Positions 41,342 through 49,634 of a stretch of 64,000 nt of DNA are shown piece after piece. The notes under the pieces were generated by a model. That model saw only the letters and a program-made list of their open reading frames with translations. It was not told where the DNA came from and ran no database searches. The DNA comes from Variovorax paradoxus (GTDB lineage: Bacteria > Pseudomonadota > Gammaproteobacteria > Burkholderiales > Burkholderiaceae_C). How positions within the stretch are numbered: the stretch's first letter is position 1; the number at the start of each line of letters is the position of its first letter. The translations under genes were made by a program, and so were the position numbers. The stretch covers positions 2,604,001-2,668,000 of the forward strand of contig CP063166.1 of the NCBI GenBank assembly GCA_016806145.1, given 5' to 3'.

Positions 41342-41959
41342 ATGGAGCGACGGGTGAAAGCAGATCGATACCTGGTCATCGACCTAGAGGCAACGTGTTG
41401 CGACAGTGGAACGGTTCCTCGGGAGCAGATGGAGATCATCGAGATCGGTGCCGTCATGGTTCGCCAGGGAGCGTTTGAGGTCGAAGGCGAGTTTCAGACC
41501 TTCATTCGTCCCGTGCGCCATCCTCGGCTCACTTCCTTTTGCACCTCGCTGACATCGATCGCCCAACGCGACGTCGATGCGGCGCCTGCCTTCGACGAGG
41601 CAATCCGGAGCTTCAAGCGCTGGCTCTATGGCTATTCCGGCTTCGTCTTCTGCTCTTGGGGCGACTACGACCTCAAGCAACTGCGTCAGGACTGCGACTT
41701 CCACAAGGTGCCCTATCCCATCAGCGCATCGCATATCAACGGCAAGAAGCAGTTCACCGAGCGACAAGGTCTTTCCAAGAAGCCTGGCCTGGGCGACGCC
41801 GTTCTATTAGCGGGGATGGAATTCTCCGGGACTCATCACCGAGGTATGGACGATGCGAGAAACATCGCGCGATTGCTGCCTTTCATGTTCGCGGACGCGG
41901 TGATTTCGAGATCGACCATGGGCGAGAGATCCCCTCTGAAAGAGGGACGAAGAACCTGA
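41342..41959 (+). CDS. DEDDh 3'-5' exonuclease (ERI-1/KapD-like)
   Basis: The product has 205 residues. Exonuclease motifs are complete: Exo I YLVIDLEATCCD, Exo II in FVFCSWGDYDLKQLRQDC, and Exo III FSGTHHRGMDDARNIARLLP with the DEDDh His. PREQMEIIEIGAVMV is typical of the 3'hExo/KapD subgroup that trims RNA or DNA 3' ends. The gene stands alone and has moderate GC. Confidence 0.9.
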   Translation: MERRVKADRYLVIDLEATCCDSGTVPREQMEIIEIGAVMVRQGAFEVEGEFQTFIRPVRHPRLTSFCTSLTSIAQRDVDAAPAFDEAIRSFKRWLYGYSGFVFCSWGDYDLKQLRQDCDFHKVPYPISASHINGKKQFTERQGLSKKPGLGDAVLLAGMEFSGTHHRGMDDARNIARLLPFMFADAVISRSTMGERSPLKEGRRT

Positions 41960-42207
41960 TGCCAGGAAGCGAATCCCCAAGATGAGAAAAATCAGAGACG
42001 TGGGGAAGGTCGTGACCTCGCTGAACTGGCGAGAAAACGCCATCGGACAAGAGCGCTGGGTTTTGCTTGAGGACAGCTAAGCCGTTCGAATACGGCAGCT
42101 TCTGCCGCATTGTCGAGACGATTTCCTAGAAAGCGGATGGTGCCCGCCTACAAGCCCTCGAGGCACGCCCAAACTAGAACCGCTTAAGAAAAGAAGGACC
42201 TTCAGCC

Positions 42208-42465
42208 ATGACCCTCGAACAAACCATCGACAAGTTCAAGCAGGTCGACGCCGCACGCGCCGACTATCCCGGCGAGCACCTGATCGTGCTCGGCGCCGGC
42301 GTGTTGCTGCTGCTGGCCGCCGGCCGCAGCCGCTCGTTCCTCACGCGCATCGTCGCCGGAGCAGCGGGCGGCGCGCTGATCGGACGGGCCGCGAGCGGCA
42401 CGGGTGGCATCGCGAAGCTGGCGGGTGCCTTGCAGTCCGGAGGCCTGGCATGGCCGCGCCGCTGA
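42208..42465 (+). CDS. Small membrane protein
   Basis: The product has 85 residues. A soluble N-terminal helix (TLEQTIDKFKQVDAARADYP) precedes a hydrophobic hairpin (LIVLGAGVLLLLAAG; IVAGAAGGALIGRAASG). Function is unknown. Its last 16 bases overlap the start of the next gene, so they are co-translated. Confidence 0.7.
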   Translation: MTLEQTIDKFKQVDAARADYPGEHLIVLGAGVLLLLAAGRSRSFLTRIVAGAAGGALIGRAASGTGGIAKLAGALQSGGLAWPRR

Positions 42466-42890
42466 TGGAATCGCTGCGCGCGGTCCGCGCGCCCAGGTAC
42501 TGGGGCCCGGGGCTGGGCGTCGCCTTGCTCGCGGTGTTCCTGTTCTACCTGGCGCTCAGCAGCCTGGTGCAAGAGAGCGCGGGGCGCGCGCCGCGTCTGC
42601 CGTCTTCGATCGTGCCGGAGCAGGCGAAGGCGCCCGCGCCCGTCATCGACAACGCGCCGCGGGTCGAGCCGGTCCGCGCGCCCGTCGTGTCATCGATTGC
42701 CCGGCTCGACACGACGATGGCCAGTGCCGACGCGGCCACGAAGAAGAAAGCCGCGCCGGCCTTCATCGAGGTCCAGAAGTGCGTCATGCCCGAAGGCGAT
42801 GCGGTCTACTCCGATGCGCCGTGCCCGCCGGATTCCCAGGCCAGCACGCTGCGCCTGCCGAGCCAGCCGAACGCCGCGGCGCGTCTCTGA
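42450..42890 (+). CDS. Membrane-anchored DUF4124-like protein
   Basis: The product has 146 residues. One N-terminal membrane anchor (GLGVALLAVFLFYLALSSLV) is followed by a Pro/Ala-rich stretch. A C-terminal motif with two Cys follows (FIEVQKCVMPEGDAVYSDAP, CPPDSQAS), resembling the DUF4124 pattern (YSD..CP). It is probably exposed to the periplasm and of unknown function. It overlaps the preceding gene. Confidence 0.65.
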   Translation: MAAPLMESLRAVRAPRYWGPGLGVALLAVFLFYLALSSLVQESAGRAPRLPSSIVPEQAKAPAPVIDNAPRVEPVRAPVVSSIARLDTTMASADAATKKKAAPAFIEVQKCVMPEGDAVYSDAPCPPDSQASTLRLPSQPNAAARL

Positions 42891-42909
42891 GCAACCGGGC
42901 GGGCAGGGC

Positions 42910-44877
42910 TCAGGCCGTGGCGGGCACGGTCTCGCGTTCGATCGGCAGCCACAGCGTGAAGCGCGTGCCCTCGCTGCCCGACTGCCATCCCACCGTTCCG
43001 CCGATCGCGCGTGCGCGCTGCTGCTGATTGCGCAGCCCGCGCCCGCCATGCTGCAGCGCCTCGGCCACGTCGAAGCCCGCGCCGTTGTCCTCGATGGTCA
43101 CGCACACCAGATCGTCGGTGGCCGCGGTGCTCACGCGCAGGGTGGTGGCGCGCGTGTGGCGCATCACGTTGGCGATGGACTCCTGCATGATGCGCAGGAT
43201 GTGCAGTGCGCTGCCCGGGTCGAGCCAGGGCAGGTGCGGCACGGGCCGCACCTCCCAGCGCAGCGCGATGCCGGCGCCCTCGATGCGCGGCGCGAGCCTG
43301 AAGCGCAGCGTCGCGAGCAGCAGCAGCAGGTCGGGGTCGACGATCTCGATGGAATCGATGGCGAGCTTGAGGTCGTCCATGCAGGCCTTGAGCATGTCGG
43401 CGATGCAGGCGTCGCTCATGCTGCCTTGCTCCACCGAGCGGATGGCGCCGATCAGCGAGGAGCCGAGGCCGTCGTGCATGTCCTGCATGAGGCGGCGGCG
43501 CTCGGCGTTGAGCATCTGCTCGTTCTCCACCACGCGCAGCCGCTCGTAGCTCTGCTTGAGCTCGTCCTCGCGCTCGCGCAGCCGGTGCGCCAGGCCCTTG
43601 TTGAGCCGCGCCACCTCGGCGAAGGCGCCGGTGTAGCGCAGGAACATGATGTACGAGAAGACAAAGAACAGGCCGATGATGGCGTAGGGCGAGGTATAAA
43701 CGCTCTCGGGGCCCACGAGGTTGTTCTGCAGCAGGGCGTCGTAGCCGGTGAACGCGACGGCGATCATGGTCCAGGCCGCGACCAGCCGGCCCTCGGGCAG
43801 CTGCACGCGGTAGGCCTTGCGCAGGTTCACCGAGAAGATCAGCACGGCCACGGGCAGCACGGCGAGGTTCAGCAGTGGCGTGAACAGGTAGAGGCTGACG
43901 ATCGAGCGCGAGACCTGCGGCAGGGTGGCGAGGTTGCAGGCCAGCACGAGGCCGACCGACAGCCGCGTGAGCCAGGGCGAGGGCTGCCGGTGCAGGCGCT
44001 CGAGAAACAGGTGGACGAACAGGATCAGCCACAGCAGGCTCGCCACGGTCATCCATTCGAACCACTCGTCGGACATCGGGATGTAGCTGCCGCCCACGTA
44101 GTAGTGCAGCATGCGCATGAACGCCGCCGCCGAGATGGCGAAGAACAGCAGGTACAGCGGTTCGCGCCGCTTGCCGAGCCACACGGCGAAGGCGAAGGCG
44201 CCGACCGCGAGGAAGGCGGCGCTGCCCATGAACGGCAGCTGCACCTGCAGCAACTGGCGCGCCTGGTAGCGCCAGGACAGGTCGTCCTCGTGGCCCACGC
44301 GCACGGTCGACAGGCCGCTGCCGCTGCTTCGCAGCCGGTCGACGCGGATCAGCACCGACGCGGGCGTGGGTGCCTGCGCCGCGAGGTTGAGCGGCAGCAG
44401 CAGCGGATGGTTGTAGCCGTTGTGGATCGGGCTGCCGTGCGACTGGTAGATGAGCACGCCGTCGCCATACACGGCGATGTGGCCCAGCGTCTTCCAGCGC
44501 GGCAGATAGAGCAGGCGCGGCTGCGTCGAAGGCGGCAGGCGGCCGAGGTCGAGGCGGTACCAGTCGGTGACGGTGCGCATGCCACTGGAAGCAGTGGGCA
44601 CGAGCTCGCGGTCGGCGGTGTAGGGCAGGCCGACCGGCTTCCAGCCGTCGCGCGGCAGTTCGGCATCGACGGACAGCAGCGGCGGGGCCGTGAAGCCGGT
44701 GCCATTGACCGACTGCAGCTCGGCCTCGGTGATGTGGATGGGCTGGTCGTCCGGCGGCGCCGCTGCGGCGGCGGGGGAGCGCGCGCAGCACAGCAGCAGC
44801 ACGATCAGCGGCAGCGCGCGCCAGAAGGCCGCGATTCCCCGACCGGCTCGCTCGCCGTCGTTGTTGCCCTGTCTCAT
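42910..44877 (-). CDS. Orphan sensor histidine kinase, 7TM-DISM with HisKA_3
   Basis: The product has 655 residues from ATG 44877. After a signal peptide comes a periplasmic 7TMR-DISMED2-like domain (TDWYRLDLGRLPPSTQPRLL; YGDGVLIYQSHGSPIHNGYN). Seven membrane segments follow (about residues 210-415), then a coiled coil (LREREDELKQSYERL). The HisKA_3 site is MQDMHDGLGSSL with His about 467, and the HATPase shows ESIANVMRHTRA, IEDNGAGFD and GGRGLRNQQQRA. NarL-type response regulators normally partner such kinases, but none is adjacent. The likely signal is a periplasmic carbohydrate-like ligand. Confidence 0.9.
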   Translation of the reverse strand: MRQGNNDGERAGRGIAAFWRALPLIVLLLCCARSPAAAAAPPDDQPIHITEAELQSVNGTGFTAPPLLSVDAELPRDGWKPVGLPYTADRELVPTASSGMRTVTDWYRLDLGRLPPSTQPRLLYLPRWKTLGHIAVYGDGVLIYQSHGSPIHNGYNHPLLLPLNLAAQAPTPASVLIRVDRLRSSGSGLSTVRVGHEDDLSWRYQARQLLQVQLPFMGSAAFLAVGAFAFAVWLGKRREPLYLLFFAISAAAFMRMLHYYVGGSYIPMSDEWFEWMTVASLLWLILFVHLFLERLHRQPSPWLTRLSVGLVLACNLATLPQVSRSIVSLYLFTPLLNLAVLPVAVLIFSVNLRKAYRVQLPEGRLVAAWTMIAVAFTGYDALLQNNLVGPESVYTSPYAIIGLFFVFSYIMFLRYTGAFAEVARLNKGLAHRLREREDELKQSYERLRVVENEQMLNAERRRLMQDMHDGLGSSLIGAIRSVEQGSMSDACIADMLKACMDDLKLAIDSIEIVDPDLLLLLATLRFRLAPRIEGAGIALRWEVRPVPHLPWLDPGSALHILRIMQESIANVMRHTRATTLRVSTAATDDLVCVTIEDNGAGFDVAEALQHGGRGLRNQQQRARAIGGTVGWQSGSEGTRFTLWLPIERETVPATA

Positions 44878-45204
44878 CGAACGCTTGCGCCTTGGAACTC
44901 GCTGTCTGCTCGCGGCGTGCGCCGGACGGGCGCCGGCCTTTGCAGCGAGGGGCGCGCCCGCGGGCCGCCGGTTTCTCCCCGATCGAACGGCCGCGCGCAC
45001 AGGCGACCCGTTCGCTGTCCCGTCTTCGCGGGTCGGGTCGATTATCCCGCGCCGATCGCCGCGCGGGCCCTTGCCCTCACATAGAACGCGGGCCAAAGGT
45101 GTGCGCGCGCCACATTGGAATCGGCGCCCGCCGTGCCGAGACTAGCGGATGGCCATCGGTCCTCGGGCCGGCGGCCATCACCACTGGAAAAAACAGGAGA
45201 CTTC
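44878..45204. other. Intergenic, divergent promoters expected
   Basis: About 330 bases separate the histidine kinase from the esterase. I see no supported ORF. The end (45165-45200) resembles the leader of the lipoprotein hydrolase at 17675: AAAAAACAGGAGAC before the start in both. Confidence 0.5.
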
Positions 45205-46989
45205 ATGACGATTCGCCATCTGCGCGCCGGTGCCGCCTGCGCCGTTCTTGCCCTGCTGCAACTCACGGCCTGCGGCGGCGGTGGAGGCGGCGGTGCCGGC
45301 TTCGTGGCCTTGCCCCCGCCCACGACGAGCAACCCGCCGCCCGACACGCCGCCCGCGCAGTCCCCGGTGCTGCGCACCACGGCCTACGGACCCGTGCAGG
45401 GCAACGACGACTCCGCGACCAACGGCACCTACAGCTGGAAGGGCGTGCCCTTCGCGAAGCCGCCGGTCGGCGCGCTGCGCTGGAAGGCGCCGGTGGACCC
45501 CGAACCGTGGACCGCGACGAAGACCGCGCAGAAGCTCGGCAATGCCTGCGCGCAGACGGGCCGGCTCTACGGCCCGGGCCAGAACAACCGCTACGACGAG
45601 ACCATCGGCACTTCGATCGGCAAGACCACCGGTTCGGAGGACTGCCTCTACCTCAACATCTGGACGCCCTCGACCGCGGCCGCGACCGACAAGCTGCCCG
45701 TCATCGTGTTCGTCTACGGCGGCAGCAACATCACGGGCTACACCGGCGACCCGGTCTACGACGGCGCGGCGCTCGCGAAGGCGGCCAACGCGGTGGTGGT
45801 GTCGATCAACTACCGGCTCGGCATCCTCGGCTTCCTGGCCTCGCCGCAGCTCAAGGCCGGCGTGGACGCGAACGACGACTCGGGCAACTACGCGATCCTC
45901 GACCTGATCAAGGGCATGAAGTTCGTCAACGCGAACATCGCGCGCTTCGGCGGCGACCCGGCCAACGTCACGCTGATGGGCCAGTCGGCCGGCGCGGTCA
46001 ACATCTATGCGCTGATGGTCTCGCCGCTGGTGGTCAACACCAAGCCCGCGCTGTTCCAGCGCCTGGTGCCGCTGAGCGGCGGCGTCGCCACCGCGACCAC
46101 GGTGCCGAACCAGAACAACGCGCTGCTGGCGGCGCTGCTCGTGGCCGACGGCACGGTGAAGGACACGGCCGCGGCCACCGCCTTCATCGCGTCGCAGAGC
46201 AATGCCGATCTCGCGGCCTACCTGCGCTCGAAGAGCGCCGACACGCTGCTGCAAACCGTGCTCAACAAGCTGGCGCCGCAGGGGCTGTCGGCCTCGAACC
46301 CGCTCAACGACGGCGTGGTGGTGCGGACCAACCCGATCGCGGCGATCAACGCGGGCGAGTTCCTCAAGGTGCCGGTGCTGGCCGGCTACACGCGCGACGA
46401 GACCAAGCTGTTCCCGCAGAACCTCGCGACCTCGCCCGCCTTCGGCGGCATCAGCGGCCGGCTGCTCGACGACCCGACGGTGTTCTCGATGGCCTACAAC
46501 TACGACCCGAACGCGGCGCCCGCGACCTCGCTCGAGCAGTGGATCCCGGGCCAGTACCTGCCGGTGACCACGCCGGTGACCGGCTTCAACGCGCGAACCG
46601 ACCTCTACAACCAGTACTTCTTCATCGCGCTGCGCAAACAGATCTTTCCGGTGCTCGCGGCGCAGAAGGTGCCGCTGTGGTGGTACCAGTTCAACTGGGA
46701 CAAGTCGCCGGCGCCGTTCAACGACATCTTCGGCGCGGCCCACACCTTCGACCTGCCGTTCGTGTTCGGCAACTTCGGGCCGTCGCTCTATTCGAAGTTC
46801 GCCAATTCGAAGGCCAACGAGCCGGGACGGCTGCAGCTGTCGGACGCGATGATGAAGAGCCTGGCGGCGTTCGCGCGCGGCGGCGATCCGAACAACGCGG
46901 CGCTGGGCGTGAACTGGCCGCAGTATCCGGCGATGCTGAACTTCGATGCCTCGCTGACGGCGAAGGCGATCACGGTGCAGCAGCAGTAG
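45205..46989 (+). CDS. Type-B carboxylesterase lipoprotein
   Basis: The product has 594 residues, with ACAGGAGAC before the ATG. The lipoprotein signal ends in LQLTACGGG, followed by a Gly/Pro-rich linker. The carboxylesterase type-B pattern is clear: YSWKGVPFAKPPVGALRWKA, SEDCLYLNIWTPS, VFVYGGSN (oxyanion) and the elbow GQSAGAVN with Ser about 261. A late acidic residue is in TRDETKLF, and the catalytic His is in GAAHTFDLPFVFG. It should act at the outer membrane or in the periplasm on esters. A dispersed hairpin follows. Confidence 0.92.
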   Translation: MTIRHLRAGAACAVLALLQLTACGGGGGGGAGFVALPPPTTSNPPPDTPPAQSPVLRTTAYGPVQGNDDSATNGTYSWKGVPFAKPPVGALRWKAPVDPEPWTATKTAQKLGNACAQTGRLYGPGQNNRYDETIGTSIGKTTGSEDCLYLNIWTPSTAAATDKLPVIVFVYGGSNITGYTGDPVYDGAALAKAANAVVVSINYRLGILGFLASPQLKAGVDANDDSGNYAILDLIKGMKFVNANIARFGGDPANVTLMGQSAGAVNIYALMVSPLVVNTKPALFQRLVPLSGGVATATTVPNQNNALLAALLVADGTVKDTAAATAFIASQSNADLAAYLRSKSADTLLQTVLNKLAPQGLSASNPLNDGVVVRTNPIAAINAGEFLKVPVLAGYTRDETKLFPQNLATSPAFGGISGRLLDDPTVFSMAYNYDPNAAPATSLEQWIPGQYLPVTTPVTGFNARTDLYNQYFFIALRKQIFPVLAAQKVPLWWYQFNWDKSPAPFNDIFGAAHTFDLPFVFGNFGPSLYSKFANSKANEPGRLQLSDAMMKSLAAFARGGDPNNAALGVNWPQYPAMLNFDASLTAKAITVQQQ

Positions 46990-47020
46990 CCCCAACCCCA
47001 ACCTCGTCCCCAACCCCAAC

Positions 47021-47080
47021 CCGTTCGGGCTGAGCCTGTCGAAGCCTCGCGCAAGGCTTCGACAGGCTCGGCCCGAACGG
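47021..47080. repeat. Dispersed hairpin repeat, copy 2
   Basis: CCGTTCGGGCTGAGCCTGTC followed by GAAGCC forms the left arm; the right arm GGCTTCGACAGGCTCGGCCC closes with GAACGG. It is nearly identical to 17480-17539. It sits between the convergent esterase and Lrp genes and may terminate both. Confidence 0.85.
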
Positions 47081-47093
47081 CTTTTCCTCGGCC

Positions 47094-47588
47094 TCACAGG
47101 ATCGGCATGCTCGCTTCCTTCAGCACCCGCAGCACGAAGTGCGACTTGCTGTGCCGGATGCCGGGGATCTTGTAGAGCTTCTCGCGCAGCAGGCGTTCGT
47201 AGTCGCGCGTGTCGCGCACCGCGATGCGGATGTAGTAGTCGTAGTCGCCCGAGACCAGGTAGGCCTCCTGGATCTCGGGGATGGTCGCGAGGGTGCGGCC
47301 GAAGTCGTAGAGCGTCTCGTCGGTGTGGCTCTCGAGCGTGACCTGCACGATCACCGAGTCCTGGTAGCCGAGCTTGGCCGGATCGATGTCGACCGTGTAG
47401 CGCTTGATCACGCCCTGGGCCTCGAGCTTCTTGATGCGCGTCCAGCAGCTGGTGGGCGAGAGGCCGACCTCGGCGCTGATGTCCTGCAGGGTCTTGCGCG
47501 AATCGAGCAGCAGAACCCGGAGGATCGCCATGTCGATCTTGTCGAAAAGTCCTTCGTCATCTTGCGAGGATTTGCGATTGATTTTCAT
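47094..47588 (-). CDS. Lrp/AsnC family regulator
   Basis: The product has 164 residues from ATG 47588; a TTG at 47609 is possible. The helix-turn-helix is DISAEVGLSPTSCWTRIKKL. The RAM effector domain follows (VIVQVTLESHTDETLYDFGR; YLVSGDYDYYIRIAVRDTRD). It is divergent from the acetolactate-synthase-like gene, with a 10-bp perfect inverted repeat in the 65-bp gap. It likely senses an amino acid and controls that gene and perhaps the ferredoxin oxidoreductase beyond. Confidence 0.92.
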   Translation of the reverse strand: MKINRKSSQDDEGLFDKIDMAILRVLLLDSRKTLQDISAEVGLSPTSCWTRIKKLEAQGVIKRYTVDIDPAKLGYQDSVIVQVTLESHTDETLYDFGRTLATIPEIQEAYLVSGDYDYYIRIAVRDTRDYERLLREKLYKIPGIRHSKSHFVLRVLKEASMPIL

Positions 47589-47637
47589 GTTTGAGGCCTG
47601 AATATCCAAAAATCAGAAGCAAATTCTGCCTCAAACA
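47588..47637. promoter_or_regulatory. Lrp operator candidate
   Basis: The 10-bp perfect inverted repeat TGTTTGAGGC ... GCCTCAAACA (47588-47597 and 47628-47637) spans nearly the entire gap between the divergent Lrp gene and its target. The spacer of 30 bases is AT-rich (GAATATCCAAAAATCAGAAG). It overlaps the Lrp start codon, which suits autorepression. Confidence 0.65.
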
Positions 47638-47653
47638 CGGAAGAATTGACGGC

Positions 47654-49504
47654 ATGAGACTGCTCGACCTCCCCAACGACCTCGCCCTGACGCTGGATGC
47701 CGAAAATTCTTCGGACATCGACGCGGCCACCGACCTGCCCCTCGATGCCGCGCTCGCCATCGACACCGCGCCGCGCGTGCGCAACGGCGCCGAGGCGCTG
47801 CTCGACACGCTGGTGGCCTGCGGCGTCGACACCATCTTCGGCTACCCGGGCGGCGCCGCGCTGCCGCTGTACGACGCGCTGCACGGCGAGCCGCGGCTGC
47901 GCCACGTGCTGGTGCGCCACGAGCAGGCGGCCGTGCACGCGGCCGAGGGCTATGCGCGCACCACCGGCCGCGTGGGCGTGGTGCTGGTCACCTCGGGGCC
48001 GGGCGTGGGCAACACCATCTCGGGCCTGCTCGACGCGATCAGCGATTCGGTGCCGCTGCTGTGCATCAGCGGCCAGGTGTCGACCGCGGTGATCGGCACG
48101 CAGGCCTTCCAGGAAAGCGATGCGCTCGGCATGTCGCGCCCGGTGACCAAGTGGAACCACCAGGTGCGGATGCCCGACGAGGTGCCGACGATGGTCCGGC
48201 GCGCGCTCGAGATCGCGGCCGCGGGCCGGCCGGGCCCGGTGCTGCTCGACGTGCCGAAGGACGTGCAGCTCGCGCTGCCGGGCCAGGGCGCGCCGGTGCC
48301 CGTGCCGCGGCCGCTGCGGACGCACCGCGCTCCGGTGCCGCCGCGCGCCTGCATGCAGCGCGCGGCCGACCTGATCTCGACCGCGCGCCGGCCGGTGCTC
48401 TATGGCGGCGGCGGTCTCATCAATGCCGGCCCCGCGGCCTGCGAGGCTTTCACGCAGCTGGTGCGCAGGCTGCATGCGCCGTGCACGCTCACGCTGATGG
48501 GGCTCGGCGCGTTCCCGGCCTCGGACCCGGCCTTCCTCGGCATGCTCGGCATGCACGGCACGCTCGAGGCCAACCTCGCGATGCACGAGGCCGACCTCGT
48601 GGTCTGCGTGGGCGCGCGCTTCGACGACCGCGTGACCGGCAAGCTCGATCGCTTCTGCCCGCATGCACGCAAGATCCACATCGACATCGACCCGAGCAGC
48701 ATCAACAAGGTGGTGCAGGTCGACGTGCCGATGGTGGGCGACTGCGCCGCCGTGCTCGAGGCGCTGCTCGCGCTGCTGCCCGAGCGCTTCGAGGCCGCGC
48801 GGCTCGCGCCCTGGTGGCAGCGCATCGAGCGCTGGCGCGCCGAGGACTGCCTGGGCTTCGCGCCGCGCACCGACGCGATCCTGCCGCAACGGCTCATGGC
48901 CTCGCTGCAGCAGGCGATCGGCGACACGGGGCGCGACACCATCGTCTCGACCGACGTGGGCCAGCACCAGATGTGGGCCGCGCAGTACCTGCGCTTCGAC
49001 CGGCCGCGCCGCTGGCTCACCTCGGGCGGCGCCGGCACCATGGGCTACGGCCTGCCGGCCGCGATCGGCGCGCAGGTGGCGCATCCCGAGGCGCTGGCCG
49101 TGTGCGTGAGCGGCGACGCCTCGGTGCTGATGAACATCCAGGAGCTCTCGACCGCGGTGCAGCACCGCGCGGCGGTCAAGCTGGTGCTGTGCAACAACGG
49201 CTACATGGGCATGGTGCGCCAGTGGCAGGAGCTCAACCACGGCAACCGCCTGAGCCACAGCTGGAACGAGGCGCTGCCCGATTTCGTGGCGCTGGCCAGG
49301 GCCTTCGGCTGGGGTGCGCGGCGCGTGAGCGATCCCGCCGAGCTGCCCGCGGCGCTGGCCGAATGCCTGGCGAGCGAGGGGCCGTTCTTCCTCGACGTGC
49401 AGGTGGCGGCGCAGGAGAACTGCTTTCCGATGATGCCGGCCGGCGCGGCGCACAACGAGGTGATGCTGGCCAAGGACCGCTGGTACCAGCCGAAGGAGGC
49501 CTGA
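47654..49504 (+). CDS. Acetolactate synthase-like thiamine diphosphate enzyme
   Basis: The product has 616 residues. About 40 extra N-terminal residues precede the TPP-binding start (ALLDTLVACGVDTIFGYPGG). The catalytic Glu lies in VRHEQAAVHAAEGYARTTGR. TSGPGVGNTISGLLDAISDS and FQESDALGMSRPVTKWNHQV follow, and GDASVLMNIQELSTAVQHRA with CNNGYMGMVRQWQEL is the metal/TPP motif. This matches IlvB-type large subunits, but no ilvN small subunit follows and the site residues differ slightly (GDAS, RPVTKWN). It may make acetolactate from pyruvate or use another 2-oxo acid. Lrp control suggests a role in amino-acid catabolism. Confidence 0.85.
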   Translation: MRLLDLPNDLALTLDAENSSDIDAATDLPLDAALAIDTAPRVRNGAEALLDTLVACGVDTIFGYPGGAALPLYDALHGEPRLRHVLVRHEQAAVHAAEGYARTTGRVGVVLVTSGPGVGNTISGLLDAISDSVPLLCISGQVSTAVIGTQAFQESDALGMSRPVTKWNHQVRMPDEVPTMVRRALEIAAAGRPGPVLLDVPKDVQLALPGQGAPVPVPRPLRTHRAPVPPRACMQRAADLISTARRPVLYGGGGLINAGPAACEAFTQLVRRLHAPCTLTLMGLGAFPASDPAFLGMLGMHGTLEANLAMHEADLVVCVGARFDDRVTGKLDRFCPHARKIHIDIDPSSINKVVQVDVPMVGDCAAVLEALLALLPERFEAARLAPWWQRIERWRAEDCLGFAPRTDAILPQRLMASLQQAIGDTGRDTIVSTDVGQHQMWAAQYLRFDRPRRWLTSGGAGTMGYGLPAAIGAQVAHPEALAVCVSGDASVLMNIQELSTAVQHRAAVKLVLCNNGYMGMVRQWQELNHGNRLSHSWNEALPDFVALARAFGWGARRVSDPAELPAALAECLASEGPFFLDVQVAAQENCFPMMPAGAAHNEVMLAKDRWYQPKEA

Positions 49505-49541
49505 GCCCACGATCTTCCGCTGTGCGCTATCTTCCCCAACG

Positions 49542-49594
49542 CGCGCCGCTTACCCGCGGCGCGTGTTCCGCCCGCAGGCCGCTTACCGGTGGCC
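49542..49594 (+). promoter_or_regulatory. Two hairpins sharing a GCCGCTTACC element before the ferredoxin oxidoreductase
   Basis: GCCGCTTACC occurs twice, 33 bases apart (49545 and 49578). The first is in a CGCGCCGC/GCGGCGCG hairpin (49542-49563), the second in a GGCC/GGCC hairpin (49577-49594). They lie 41-93 bases before the start at 49635. No T-run follows, so they look more like RNA or protein binding sites than a terminator. Confidence 0.4.
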
Positions 49595-49634
49595 GAACGG
49601 GCATCTCTCGCGACTCTTACCGGAGCCTTCTCTC

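Noticed and set aside
46991..47020. CCCCAACCCCAACC-type run as a CRISPR or microsatellite
   Set aside because: It has only a few irregular units and no spacers. It is a short simple-sequence run.
44892..47033. 713-codon plus frame across the esterase
   Set aside because: It is in another frame than the carboxylesterase motifs (GQSAG, oxyanion loop) and has biased composition.
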